Assembly (NCBI RefSeq): GCF_022374935.2 | Contig: NZ_CP092430.2 | Span: forward strand, 248,001 to 312,000 | Direction: 5' to 3' | From: Mycolicibacter virginiensis | Lineage (GTDB): Bacteria > Actinomycetota > Actinomycetes > Mycobacteriales > Mycobacteriaceae | Length of the DNA: 64,000 bases | In this document: positions 1 through 7,742 of the stretch, piece after piece | Numbering within the stretch: the first letter of the stretch is position 1 | Layout: each line of letters starts with the position of its first letter | Notes under the pieces: generated by a model | The model's database searches: none | Told to the model about the DNA's origin: nothing | What the model saw: the letters and a program-made list of their open reading frames with translations, nothing else | Position numbers and translations under genes: made by a program

Positions 1-99
1 TCCAGGGATGTCGCCGAAGCGCGTCTTCAGCCCCAGCACGCAACGCCGCAGGTCACCAATCAGGGTGTGCAGTTCGGCGAGTTCGGTAGTGCTCGACAC
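1..99 (-). CDS. Rv0250c-like conserved protein, N-terminal part
   Basis: Only the first 33 codons lie in the window; the gene continues past the left edge. It starts at a GTG (99-97) preceded by a strong GAGGAGG ribosome binding site, and the product begins MSSTTELAELHTLIGDLRRC. Its place directly downstream of the acr2-type heat shock gene on the same strand matches Rv0250c of M. tuberculosis, a small conserved protein of unknown function next to a succinate dehydrogenase operon. A CRP-like palindrome lies about 66 bases upstream. No function can be read from the visible residues; identity rests on synteny and start architecture. Confidence 0.6.
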   Translation of the reverse strand, partial: MSSTTELAELHTLIGDLRRCVLGLKTRFGDIPG

Positions 100-164
100 C
101 AGACCTCCTCGGGTGGTACGGATCACAGTACGTTCACCCGATGCTAGTCACACCGGGAACGGAA

Positions 165-180
165 CGTGAGACAGATCACG
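165..180. promoter_or_regulatory. CRP-like palindrome upstream of the Rv0250c-like gene
   Basis: CGTGAGACAGATCACG is a GTGA-N6-TCAC palindrome with symmetric C/G flanks, the form bound by mycobacterial CRP (Rv3676 family). It lies 66 bases upstream of the Rv0250c-like GTG start and downstream of the acr2 terminator, so it fits the promoter of the leftmost gene. Two similar sites occur at 872 and 10958. The motif is seen directly; regulation is inferred. Confidence 0.55.
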
Positions 181-203
181 TTGTGCGCACGACGTGTTGG
201 ACG

Positions 204-243
204 CCGAAAACCCCCACACACGGGCGTGTGCAGGGGTTTTCGG
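204..243 (-). terminator. Hairpin terminator after the small heat shock gene
   Basis: The arms CCGAAAACCCCC and AGGGGTTTTCGG pair nearly perfectly, with an inner ACAC/GTGT extension. The hairpin starts about 20 bases past the heat shock gene's stop on the minus strand. It probably insulates acr2 from the CRP-like promoter of the next gene. There is no long T tract, as is usual in mycobacteria. Confidence 0.65.
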
Positions 244-264
244 GTCGGACGGCGCCTAGCCGGC

Positions 265-744
265 TTACTTGGTGATGGCGATGGACTGCGGCTGAGTGCC
301 CGCGTACACGCCCGCTACCCGGACCGTCAGTACGCCGGCGTCATACGTCGCCGTCACGGCTTCGCTGGTGACGTGCGCCGGAACCGCGAACGAGCGGCGG
401 AACGTGCCGTAGCGCACCTCCCGCAGCGTGCGGTTGGTGTCGGCGTCGGTCTCGGCGTGCTCATCGCGGCGTTCGCCGCGCACCACCAGGTGACCGCTGT
501 CGAGTTCGACCGTCACGTCCTTGTCGACGTCGATGCCCGGCAGTTCCAGCCGGACCACCGCGTCGTCGCCATCCTTGGTGATCTCGGCGGCCGGCCGGAA
601 CCCGGTCGCGGCGGGCGCCCGCCAGTCGCTGGCCGTGGCGGGGCTGAAGAAGTCGCGGACCCAACGGTCGGTGTCGAAGGCGGGGCTGAAGCGGTGGCTT
701 GAATAGGGCTTGAATGGACGTTGCCACAGAGTCGGGGTGCTCAT
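265..744 (-). CDS. acr2: Hsp20/alpha-crystallin small heat shock protein (Acr2/Rv0251c type)
   Basis: 159 residues, the length of M. tuberculosis Rv0251c as I recall it. It is an ATP-independent cytoplasmic holdase. The alpha-crystallin domain covers about residues 50-145, with the core VVRLELPGIDVDKDVTVELD, a following LVVRGERRDEH strand, and the late ...GVLTVRVAG segment carrying the IxI/V-type region. The C-terminus ends QSIAITK, matching the family tail. The ATG at 744 has an AAGGAG site 6 bases upstream. The gene is divergent from nirB, and the shared upstream region holds a partial HspR (HAIR) element, so heat control through HspR is plausible. Confidence 0.93.
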   Translation of the reverse strand: MSTPTLWQRPFKPYSSHRFSPAFDTDRWVRDFFSPATASDWRAPAATGFRPAAEITKDGDDAVVRLELPGIDVDKDVTVELDSGHLVVRGERRDEHAETDADTNRTLREVRYGTFRRSFAVPAHVTSEAVTATYDAGVLTVRVAGVYAGTQPQSIAITK

Positions 745-806
745 GGGTGTCTCCTTGTGGTGGTTGCTTGCGTGCCGGTCGGGTACCGGTCCGTCACCGG
801 GTAGAA

Positions 807-827
807 CTTGAGTCGACCGCGCTAAAG
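807..827. promoter_or_regulatory. Partial HAIR (HspR) element upstream of acr2
   Basis: CTTGAGT, a 7-base spacer and GCTAAAG. The left half-site matches the HspR consensus CTTGAGT-N7-ACTCAAG exactly and the right half matches 5 of 7. It lies 63 bases upstream of the acr2 start codon. HspR control of acr2 is known in M. tuberculosis; here it is inferred from the degenerate site. Confidence 0.45.
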
Positions 828-871
828 TTCCGTGTTCGCCGTGGGTGAACGAGCACTTCAGACGGGGCTGT

Positions 872-887
872 CGTGAGGGGTCTCACA
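872..887. promoter_or_regulatory. CRP-like site upstream of nirB
   Basis: CGTGAGGGGTCTCACA is a GTGA-N6-TCAC palindrome. It lies 77-92 bases upstream of the nirB ATG at 964 and 17 bases before the GlnR-like box. The position suits an upstream activator site. CRP binding is inferred from the motif. Confidence 0.5.
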
Positions 888-903
888 GCGGCGTGAGCAG
901 ACC

Positions 904-919
904 GTCACACGCTTGTAAC
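904..919 (+). promoter_or_regulatory. GlnR box upstream of nirBD
   Basis: GTCAC-ACGCTT-GTAAC matches the actinobacterial GlnR operator GTnAC-N6-GnAAC. It ends 44 bases before the preferred nirB ATG. GlnR activation of nirBD under nitrogen limitation is established in mycobacteria, so a functional site is likely. Its position also argues against a nirB start at 922, which would sit two bases after the operator. Confidence 0.75.
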
Positions 920-963
920 GTATGGCGATATTCCGGCAATATCGGCTTCCTAGCCTCTTTGTC

Positions 964-3531
964 ATGACCACGATCGAAACCCCGCGCGCCGTGAAAGACC
1001 TTGTCGTGGTCGGACACGGGATGGTGGGACACCGCTTCGTGGAGGCTCTGCGCAGCCGGTCCGGCGGCGAGAACTGGCGGGTCACGGTGCTCGCCGAAGA
1101 ATCCGATCCCGCCTACGACCGCGTCGGGTTGACCTCCTACACCGACGGGTGGGACCGATCCAGGCTGGCGCTGCCGGGCAACGACTATGCCGACGACGAG
1201 CAGGTGCGGCTGATGCTGAGCACTCGGGTCGAGAAGGTCGACTTGGCCGACAAATCGGTGCTCGCCGTGGACGGACAGCGGTACGGCTACGACACCCTGG
1301 TGCTGGCGACCGGCTCGCGGGCGTTCGTCCCCCCGGTGCCGGGCCATGATCTGCCCGGGTGCCACGTCTACCGGACTCTGGATGATCTGGACGGAATCCG
1401 GGCCGACATCGAGTGCATGCTCGAAGCCGGTAACACCCGAGCCGGAGTGGTGATCGGCGGCGGGCTGCTGGGGCTGGAGGCCGCCAACGCGCTGCGGGCG
1501 TCTGGCATTGAACCGCACATCGTCGAGATGGCGCCGCGGCTGATGCCGCAACAGCTCGACGACGCCGGCGGTGTCCTGCTGAGCCGGATGATCTCGGACC
1601 TGGGCATCGCGGTGCATGTCGGCGTGGGTACCGAGTCCATCGAGCAACTGACCCACCAGTACGGTTCACCGACCCTGCAGGTAAAACTCTCTGACGGCAA
1701 CGCGATTGAGGCCGGGCTGGTGATCTTCGCCGCGGGGGTGCGCCCGCGCGACGAACTGGCTCGTGAGGCCGGCCTGGCGATCGCCGAACGCGGCGGGGTA
1801 TTGACCGATCTGTGCTGTCGGACCAGTGATTCCGACGTGTACGCGATCGGCGAGGTGGCCGCCATCGAGGGTGTCTGCTACGGATTGGTAGGGCCCGGCT
1901 ACACCAGCGCCGAGGTGGTCGCCGACCGCCTGCTCGAGGGTGTGGCTGAATTCGGCGAGGCGGACATGTCCACCAAGCTCAAGCTGCTCGGTGTCGACGT
2001 GGCCAGCTTCGGTGACGCGATGGGGGCGACCGAGAACTCGCTGTCGGTCGTGGTCAACGATCCGGTGAAGCGGACCTACGCCAAGCTGGTGCTCTCCGAC
2101 GACGCCAAGACCCTGCTCGGCGGGATCCTGGTCGGTGACGCCTCGTCCTACGGTGTGCTGCGTCCGATGGTCGGCGCCGAGCTGCCCGGCGATCCCCTGG
2201 ATCTGATCGCCCCGGCCGGCTCCGGCGACAACAAGAGGGCACTGGGGATCAGTGCGTTGCCTGGAGCGGCGCAGATCTGCTCCTGCAACAACGTCAGCAA
2301 AGGCCAGCTGTGCGACGCGATCGCCGGGGGCTGCCACGACGTGCAGAGCCTGAAGGACTGCACCAAAGCGGGAACCTCGTGCGGATCCTGCATTCCGCTG
2401 CTCAAGGAGTTGCTGGTCGCCGAGGGCGTCGAGCAGTCCAAGGCGCTGTGCGAACACTTCGCCCAGTCGCGCGCGGAGCTGTTCGAGATCGTCCAGGTCA
2501 CCGGAATTCGCACCTTCTCCGAACTGCTGGAGCGGTTCGGCACGGGCCACGGCTGTGACATCTGCAAGCCCACCGTCGCCTCCATCTTGGCGTCCACCGG
2601 ATCCGACCACATCCTTGAGGGCGAGCAGGCGGCCCTGCAGGACACCAACGACCACTTCCTGGCCAACATTCAGCGCAACGGCAGCTACTCCGTGGTTCCG
2701 CGGGTGCCCGGCGGCGAGATCAAGCCCGAGCACCTGATCCTGATCGGCCAGATCGCCCAGGAATTCGGCCTTTACACCAAGATCACCGGCGGGCAGCGGA
2801 TCGACATGTTCGGTGCACGGGTGGATCAGCTACCCGCTATCTGGCGCAAGCTGGTGGACGCCGGCATGGAATCCGGTCAGGCGTACGGGAAGTCGTTGCG
2901 GACGGTGAAGAGCTGTGTGGGCAGCGACTGGTGCCGCTACGGGCAGCAGGACTCGGTGAAGATGGCCATCGATCTGGAGCTGCGCTACCGAGGACTGCGC
3001 GCGCCGCACAAGATCAAGATGGGTGTCTCGGGCTGCGCGCGCGAGTGTGCCGAGGCACGCGCCAAAGACGTCGGCGTGATCGCAACCGAGATCGGTTGGA
3101 ACCTTTACGTCGGCGGCAACGGCGGTATGTCGCCCAAGCACGCCCAGCTGCTCGCCAGCGACCTCGACACCGAGACGGTGTTCCGCTACGTCGACCGGTT
3201 CCTGATGTTCTACATCCGCACCGCTGATCGGTTGCAGCGCACCGCGCCGTGGATCGAGGCGATGGAAGGTGGACTCGACCACGTCCGCGAGGTCGTCTGC
3301 GACGACTCCCTCGGGCTGGCAGAGGAATTCGAGGCGGAGATGGCCCGCCACGTCGACAACTACACCGATGAGTGGAAGGGCGTCCTGGACGACCCGGAGA
3401 AGCTGTCGCGATTCGTCTCGTTCGTCAACGCCCCCGAAGCCGAAGACCCCACCGTCGCGTTCACCGTGCGCGACGGCCGCAAGATCCCGTTACCCGTACC
3501 GGTCGTGCGCTCATCTAAGGAGGAATCATGA
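964..3531 (+). CDS. nirB: Assimilatory nitrite reductase [NAD(P)H], large subunit
   Basis: 855 residues. It reduces nitrite to ammonium with electrons from NAD(P)H through FAD, Fe-S and siroheme in the cytoplasm. The N-terminus carries the FAD-binding VVVGHGMVGH, and VVIGGGLLGLEAAN near residue 160 is the NAD(P)H fold. A BFD-like [2Fe-2S] region with CSCNNV and CTKAGTSCGSC follows at about 440-480. The siroheme/[4Fe-4S] cysteines lie in SCVGSDWC (about 650) and SGCARECAEARAKD (about 690). I chose ATG 964 over the in-frame ATG at 922 because the protein from 964 starts like other NirB (MTTIETPRAVKDLVVVGHG) and 922 abuts the GlnR box. The stop overlaps nirD by ATGA. Confidence 0.96.
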   Translation: MTTIETPRAVKDLVVVGHGMVGHRFVEALRSRSGGENWRVTVLAEESDPAYDRVGLTSYTDGWDRSRLALPGNDYADDEQVRLMLSTRVEKVDLADKSVLAVDGQRYGYDTLVLATGSRAFVPPVPGHDLPGCHVYRTLDDLDGIRADIECMLEAGNTRAGVVIGGGLLGLEAANALRASGIEPHIVEMAPRLMPQQLDDAGGVLLSRMISDLGIAVHVGVGTESIEQLTHQYGSPTLQVKLSDGNAIEAGLVIFAAGVRPRDELAREAGLAIAERGGVLTDLCCRTSDSDVYAIGEVAAIEGVCYGLVGPGYTSAEVVADRLLEGVAEFGEADMSTKLKLLGVDVASFGDAMGATENSLSVVVNDPVKRTYAKLVLSDDAKTLLGGILVGDASSYGVLRPMVGAELPGDPLDLIAPAGSGDNKRALGISALPGAAQICSCNNVSKGQLCDAIAGGCHDVQSLKDCTKAGTSCGSCIPLLKELLVAEGVEQSKALCEHFAQSRAELFEIVQVTGIRTFSELLERFGTGHGCDICKPTVASILASTGSDHILEGEQAALQDTNDHFLANIQRNGSYSVVPRVPGGEIKPEHLILIGQIAQEFGLYTKITGGQRIDMFGARVDQLPAIWRKLVDAGMESGQAYGKSLRTVKSCVGSDWCRYGQQDSVKMAIDLELRYRGLRAPHKIKMGVSGCARECAEARAKDVGVIATEIGWNLYVGGNGGMSPKHAQLLASDLDTETVFRYVDRFLMFYIRTADRLQRTAPWIEAMEGGLDHVREVVCDDSLGLAEEFEAEMARHVDNYTDEWKGVLDDPEKLSRFVSFVNAPEAEDPTVAFTVRDGRKIPLPVPVVRSSKEES

Positions 3532-3896
3532 GCACCAGCAACATCGACACTTGGACCACCGCCTGCCGCTACGACAGTCTGATTCCCGGGCTCGGCGTAG
3601 GCGTGTTGCTCCCGAACGGTAAGCAAGCGGCATTGTTCCGGCTTGATGACGGCTCGGTGCGTGCGGTGTGCAACATCGACCCATTCTTCCGGGCAGCGGT
3701 GATGTCCCGCGGGATCGTCGGCGACCGCGGTGGCCGGCTTTCGGTCATCTCTCCGCTGAAGAAGCAGGCGTTCGCCTTCGACGACGGCAGCTGCCTCGAT
3801 GACCCGAGCGTGTCGGTGCGGGTGTACCCGACTCGGATCACCGAGGACGGTTATGTGCAGGTCGGACAGGCCGTCGCGGAACGCGCCGTTGCCTAG
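3528..3896 (+). CDS. nirD: Nitrite reductase small subunit (Rieske-fold)
   Basis: 122 residues, starting at an ATGA overlap with the nirB stop, so translation is coupled; AAGGAGG precedes the start. It has the NirD Rieske-like fold with the family segment CNIDPFFRAAVMSRGIVGDR. The CxH...CxxH ligands of a true Rieske centre are absent, as is normal for NirD. It is the partner of NirB. The stop codon lies within a short tandem repeat shared with the convergent regulator gene. Confidence 0.94.
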   Translation: MSTSNIDTWTTACRYDSLIPGLGVGVLLPNGKQAALFRLDDGSVRAVCNIDPFFRAAVMSRGIVGDRGGRLSVISPLKKQAFAFDDGSCLDDPSVSVRVYPTRITEDGYVQVGQAVAERAVA

Positions 3897-3923
3897 CCGG
3901 TCTTAGCCGGTCTTAGCCGGCTT
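3894..3923. repeat. Three tandem 10-bp units at the nirD/regulator junction
   Basis: TAGCCGGTCT occurs twice and is followed by TAGCCGGCTT. The array contains the nirD stop (TAG) and the stop of the convergent regulator (TTA on this strand). It is probably slipped-strand amplification at the end of the two genes. No convincing terminator hairpin accompanies it. Confidence 0.6.
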
Positions 3924-5046
3924 CCTGATCTACCTGGTCCACGGCCAGGCGATATCCCCGTTTGACAACGGTGGCGACAATGTTCTTGTCGCCCAGGGTG
4001 GTTCGCAGCCTCAGGACGGCGGTTTCTACCGCGTGGGTGCTGGCACCGTTGCCGGGCAGCGCTTCGAGCAGGGTCTGCCGCGAGACGACACGACCAGGCT
4101 GGTGAGCCAGCGCCCGCAGGGTGGCCATACTCGAGGGCGACATCGGCTTGGCCACCCCGTCGATTATCACGCAATTGCCGCGGAGTTCGATTCGATGTCC
4201 GGCGGCCTGGACGGTGTGGGTGCGCAGCCGCGGCAGCTCGTCGATGATGTGACGAGCTAACGCCCCCAAGCGCATTCGCCGCGGAGATGAAGTAGGGACG
4301 TTCAGCAGCGTCAGCGGCCGGGCCGTCAACGGTCCGACGCACATCGCGTGTACGTCGGACCGCAGAGCGAGAAGTAGCGCGTCGGAGATGCCGAGGTCGG
4401 CCGCACGAGCGAGTGTCGCCATCACGGCGGCAGCCGAGGTGAAGCTGACCGCGTCGAACTGGCGCTGGGCGATCTGCGAGGTGAGCTGGTCGAACTCCCC
4501 ACCTGGGTGGGCCGGCCGCCACCGGTAGACGGGGATGGAAAGAACTTCGGCTCCCGCTCTGCGAAATTGGTCGAGCAGCTCGGGGGCGGGATCCCAGTCG
4601 CCGGTGGTGCCGTGCAGCTGCACTGCCATGCGAGCGCCGGCAATGTCGGACTTCAGGTAATCGAACATCGCTTCTGACGACTCGGATTCGGGCGACCACT
4701 CCTCAGGCAGGCCCACGGTGCGCAACGCGCCGACTGCCTTTGGCCCCCGGGCCACGATGCGGGCGGTGGTCAGGGCTGCGATCAGCCGGTCGGCGATGCC
4801 CCACCCTTCGGCCGCAGCGATCCAGCCCCGAAAGCCCATAGCGGTCGTCACAACCAGGACATCTGGCGGCGTCTCGATCAATGCTTCGGTACGTCCGCGC
4901 AGAACGACATCGTCGGTCAAGTCGATCATGGTGATAGCTGGTGCTGCGCAGACCGAGGCGCCGTGGCGCCGCAACAAGGTGCAGAGCTCGTCAGCGCGGC
5001 GCGCTGACGTCACCGCGACCCGATAACCGCTCAGCGAAGTGGACAC
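3913..5046 (-). CDS. Uroporphyrinogen-III synthase-like/winged-helix fusion regulator (Rv0260c type)
   Basis: 377 residues. The N-terminal part of about 260 residues (from GYRVAVTSARRADEL) has the HemD/uroporphyrinogen-III synthase fold, including the TSAAAVMATLARAADLG segment. The C-terminal 100 residues form an OmpR-type winged helix ending VATVVKRGYRLAVD. In mycobacteria this architecture (Rv0260c) is annotated as a regulator, not as the housekeeping HemD. The stop of the upstream narK lies one base before this start, so the two form an operon. Sensing a tetrapyrrole or siroheme precursor would suit its nirB/narK context, but that is inference. The winged helix is closely repeated in the protein at 7352-7660. 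Confidence 0.88.
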   Translation of the reverse strand: MSTSLSGYRVAVTSARRADELCTLLRRHGASVCAAPAITMIDLTDDVVLRGRTEALIETPPDVLVVTTAMGFRGWIAAAEGWGIADRLIAALTTARIVARGPKAVGALRTVGLPEEWSPESESSEAMFDYLKSDIAGARMAVQLHGTTGDWDPAPELLDQFRRAGAEVLSIPVYRWRPAHPGGEFDQLTSQIAQRQFDAVSFTSAAAVMATLARAADLGISDALLLALRSDVHAMCVGPLTARPLTLLNVPTSSPRRMRLGALARHIIDELPRLRTHTVQAAGHRIELRGNCVIIDGVAKPMSPSSMATLRALAHQPGRVVSRQTLLEALPGNGASTHAVETAVLRLRTTLGDKNIVATVVKRGYRLAVDQVDQEAG

Positions 5047-5047
5047 C

Positions 5048-6439
5048 TTATGCCGGTGCCAACGCGGCCTGGGCCGATTGCGGGGCGAAGAACGGCCGAC
5101 GTACGTACCTCAGCCAGGTCAGCGCCGCAGCACCGACATAGCCCACCAGGAAGATCCAGAACGCCGTGGTAGCCGAGCCGCTGGTGATATACGACTGGCG
5201 CAACGCCAGATTGATTCCTACCCCGCCCAACGCGCCGATTGCGCCGGCGAACCCGATCAGCGCCCCCGACATGGCCCGCGCCCAGTGCCGACGGTCGCTC
5301 TCGTGCATCCCCATTTGGTGACTGCGGGCCTCGAAGACCGACGGAATCATCTTGTACACCGAGCCATTGCCGATGCCGGACACGATGAACAGCGCCACGA
5401 AGCCGATGACGTAGCCCACCATGACGGCGCCGGACGTGGGGCCGGTGCGACTGCTGTCCAGGGTGCTCACGGCGACGAGCAGCCCCGAGGCTGCGAACAA
5501 GCCTCCGAAGGCAGCCAGCGTGACGCGGCTGCCGCCGAGTCGATCGGCGAGGCGCCCGCCGAAGATCCGCGACAACGACCCCAAGAGCGGGCCCAAGAAC
5601 GCTATTTGGGCAGCGTGCAACGAGGCCTGGGCGGGACTCTGGCCGCCGCCCACAAAGCTGATCTGCAACACCTGGCCGAAGGCGAACGAGAATCCGATGA
5701 AAGAACCGAAGGTGCCGATGTAGAGCAGTGCGACGATCCAGGTGTCGAGTTCGGGAAGGATCGCACGCATGGCCGTCAGGTCTGCCCGTTGACCGTCGAG
5801 ATTGTCCATGAAAAGTGCTGCGCCGATCGCGGCAACCGCGAGGACCACCAGATAGATCGCACACACCCAATACGGCTGGCGGTTGCCCACGGTTGCCAGC
5901 ACCGCCAACCCGACCAGCTGGATCAGCGGAACGCCCAGGTTGCCGCCCCCGGCATTGACTGCCAGCGCCCAGCCCTTGAGTCGATGTGGGTAGAAGGCAT
6001 TCACGTTGGTCATCGAGGCGGCGAAGTTACCGCCGCCCAGACCAGTCAAGGCCGCGCACAGCAGGTAAGGCCAGAGCGGCAGTCCAGGGTTGGCCAGCAG
6101 GCCCATCATCCCGATGGTCGGGATCAACAGCACCAGCGCGGAGAAGATCGTCCAGTTACGCCCGCCAAAGGCCGCGGTGGCCAGCGAATACGGTATACGC
6201 AGCAGACCGCCGGCAAGGGTGGCGGTGGCTGCCAGCAGGAACTTGTCGCCGGCGCTGAAGCCGTACACCGACTCGGGCATGAACAACACCATTACCGACC
6301 AGATCGACCAGATCGAAAAACCGGCGTGCTCAGCAATTGTCGACCAGATCAGGTTGCGCCGCGCGATCTTGTCGTTGCCGGCCTTCCAGGCCACGGTGTC
6401 TTCGGGATCCCACTGGGTAATCAGGTGTGAACGAGCCAT
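5048..6439 (-). CDS. narK: NarK-family nitrate/nitrite transporter, copy A
   Basis: 463 residues, a major facilitator protein with about 12 membrane segments. The nitrate signature LTGLGGGNFAASMTNVNAFY lies at about residues 131-150 and the second Gly-rich signature GAIGALGGVGIN near the end. Arg81 in the segment GGLLRIPY is the likely substrate-binding arginine of TM2. It moves nitrate in or nitrite out across the inner membrane. The neighbouring nirBD suggests assimilatory nitrate uptake; orthologues are called narK3 in M. tuberculosis. It heads a two-gene operon with the HemD-type regulator. It is paralogous to 7743-9137 along its whole length. Confidence 0.93.
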   Translation of the reverse strand: MARSHLITQWDPEDTVAWKAGNDKIARRNLIWSTIAEHAGFSIWSIWSVMVLFMPESVYGFSAGDKFLLAATATLAGGLLRIPYSLATAAFGGRNWTIFSALVLLIPTIGMMGLLANPGLPLWPYLLCAALTGLGGGNFAASMTNVNAFYPHRLKGWALAVNAGGGNLGVPLIQLVGLAVLATVGNRQPYWVCAIYLVVLAVAAIGAALFMDNLDGQRADLTAMRAILPELDTWIVALLYIGTFGSFIGFSFAFGQVLQISFVGGGQSPAQASLHAAQIAFLGPLLGSLSRIFGGRLADRLGGSRVTLAAFGGLFAASGLLVAVSTLDSSRTGPTSGAVMVGYVIGFVALFIVSGIGNGSVYKMIPSVFEARSHQMGMHESDRRHWARAMSGALIGFAGAIGALGGVGINLALRQSYITSGSATTAFWIFLVGYVGAAALTWLRYVRRPFFAPQSAQAALAPA

Positions 6440-6491
6440 GTGGTCACGGTAGAAATCTTTCGTTACCGCAATGCTGCACGAGATGACTCAG

Positions 6492-6511
6492 CCGTGAACT
6501 TCTCCTCACGG
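6492..6511. promoter_or_regulatory. Palindrome upstream of narK copy A
   Basis: CCGTGA-N8-TCACGG, perfect 6-base arms, 53-72 bases upstream of the narK start. The half-sites resemble CRP but the spacer is 8 instead of 6 bases, so it may belong to another regulator, such as the winged-helix proteins of this cluster. The regulator is unknown. Confidence 0.3.
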
Positions 6512-6662
6512 CGCTGATGGCCGCGTGTGAGGCGCAGCGGTGGTCCGGGGAGGGGCGGGAGGCAGCGCGGGTCGCCGATCAACACGGCGGGGACAGAAAG
6601 GAATTCACGGTGCCCGCGTCGGGCCGAAGCTTGCACTGACGCGGATTGTTGCCGAAAGAGTG

Positions 6663-7355
6663 TTATCGCACCGGAATCCGGGTGTTGGCGGTGATGAACC
6701 GGTCGGCGACGACTCGGGCGATCCCGGGATGCGTGCCCAGCGGCTCGGTCACCAGGTCCGCGCCGGCATCGCGCAGGCGGCGCTGGAAAAGGCCGTCGGC
6801 CAACAAGTAAGACGCGATCACGACGCGTGACGCGCCTTGGTTGCGCAGGTTGGCGACAGCTTCGGGGACGCTGGGCCCGCCGATGGCGGCGAATGCCACT
6901 GTGACGGGCGTCCCGATCATTCCGGACACCATCTGCGCTGCTTGCTTGAGGTCGTTCTGCGCGACCGGGTCTGAGGAGCCGGCCGCAGCGAGAACCACCG
7001 AGTCGCCGGGGCGCCAGCCTGATTCGGTCAGCCGAGCGGCGACCACCGCGGCGACACGAGCGTCGGGCCCCAGTGCCGGAGTGATCGTGACGTCGGGGTG
7101 ACCGCTGGTGGCAACCTGCGTGGGAACGTCCACGCCGACGTGGTAACCGCGTGCGAGGAAGGCGGGTACGAGGATGGCCGGGCAGCCGTTTTCGGCCTCA
7201 GCGGCAAGGATCTCGGCCGGGCTGGGTCCCAGTACGTCGACGAATGCCACTCTGACCGGTTGTGCCAGCAGGGTGCTGACCCGTTCGGCGAGTTCGCCGA
7301 TCATGACGACCCCGTCGGGCTGACGGGTGCCGTGCGCGACCAGGATGGGGATCAT
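6663..7355 (-). CDS. CbiX/SirB-like sirohydrochlorin chelatase (Rv0259c type)
   Basis: 230 residues with two CbiX halves: MIPILVAHGTRQPDG at the start, with the chelatase His in VAHGTR, and a second half beginning SVVLAAAGSSDPVAQ. In the second half AAGSSD replaces the AHGS motif, which is common in two-domain forms. The predicted role is ferrochelation of sirohydrochlorin to siroheme, the NirB cofactor, in the cytoplasm. It overlaps the upstream winged-helix gene by ATGA, forming the operon narK copy B - winged helix - chelatase. Cobalt chelation is possible but less likely in this nitrite reductase context. Confidence 0.85.
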   Translation of the reverse strand: MIPILVAHGTRQPDGVVMIGELAERVSTLLAQPVRVAFVDVLGPSPAEILAAEAENGCPAILVPAFLARGYHVGVDVPTQVATSGHPDVTITPALGPDARVAAVVAARLTESGWRPGDSVVLAAAGSSDPVAQNDLKQAAQMVSGMIGTPVTVAFAAIGGPSVPEAVANLRNQGASRVVIASYLLADGLFQRRLRDAGADLVTEPLGTHPGIARVVADRFITANTRIPVR

Positions 7356-7660
7356 GCTGCGCCCTGCTCACTGTCGATGGCCAGTCGGTACCCACGCTTG
7401 ACCACCGTGGCGACGATCTGGCTGTCGCCCAGCGCTGTTCGCAGTCGGAGCACGGCAGACTCGACGGCGTGCATGCTGTTGCCACGTCCCGGGAGTGCGC
7501 GCAGCAGGGCGTCCCGGGCGACGACGTTGCCCGGACGGTGCGCCAGGACGCGCAGGGCGGCCAGGCCGGCTGGAGAGACCGGCTTGACCATCCCATCCAC
7601 GAGGACCCGGCTCTCCTCGATCTCGATACGGTGACCGGCGGCGTAGACGGCGGTACTCAT
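7352..7660 (-). CDS. Stand-alone winged-helix DNA-binding protein related to the HemD fusion regulator
   Basis: 102 residues, all one OmpR-type winged helix. It aligns with the C-terminal domain of the 3913-5046 regulator (shared blocks: VDGMVKPVSP / IDGVAKPMSP, AVLRLRT, VATVVKRGYRLA). The HemD-like sensor half is missing and no remnant is found in the 82 bases upstream. It starts at ATG 7660 and is translationally coupled to the chelatase gene downstream. It could bind the same operators as the full-length regulator without the ligand input; that is inference. It may be a domain-loss duplicate that is still expressed. Confidence 0.85.
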   Translation of the reverse strand: MSTAVYAAGHRIEIEESRVLVDGMVKPVSPAGLAALRVLAHRPGNVVARDALLRALPGRGNSMHAVESAVLRLRTALGDSQIVATVVKRGYRLAIDSEQGAA

Positions 7661-7742
7661 GTATAAGATTTAGCCCCAGTCGATTTCATCTGTGTTACCG
7701 AGCGATTTCGGAACCGTTGCCCTATTTGGCCCGTGTTCCACG

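Noticed and set aside
780..860. SigH/SigE-type promoter (GGAAC with GTT) before acr2
   Set aside because: The spacing between GGAAC and GTT is 19 bases, too long for the consensus.
922..963. nirB start at ATG 922
   Set aside because: It lies 2 bases after the GlnR box and adds 14 residues that other NirB proteins lack; 964 fits better.
5039..6430. Long plus-strand open frame antisense to narK
   Set aside because: It mirrors a well-supported transporter; the composition (Gln, Arg, Asp-rich, no family) is that of a high-GC antisense frame. The same holds for 7989-9044, 15088-17163 and 31628-33886.
6492..6511. CRP site at narK copy A
   Set aside because: The half-sites fit but the spacer is 8 bases instead of 6, so I list it only as an unassigned palindrome.
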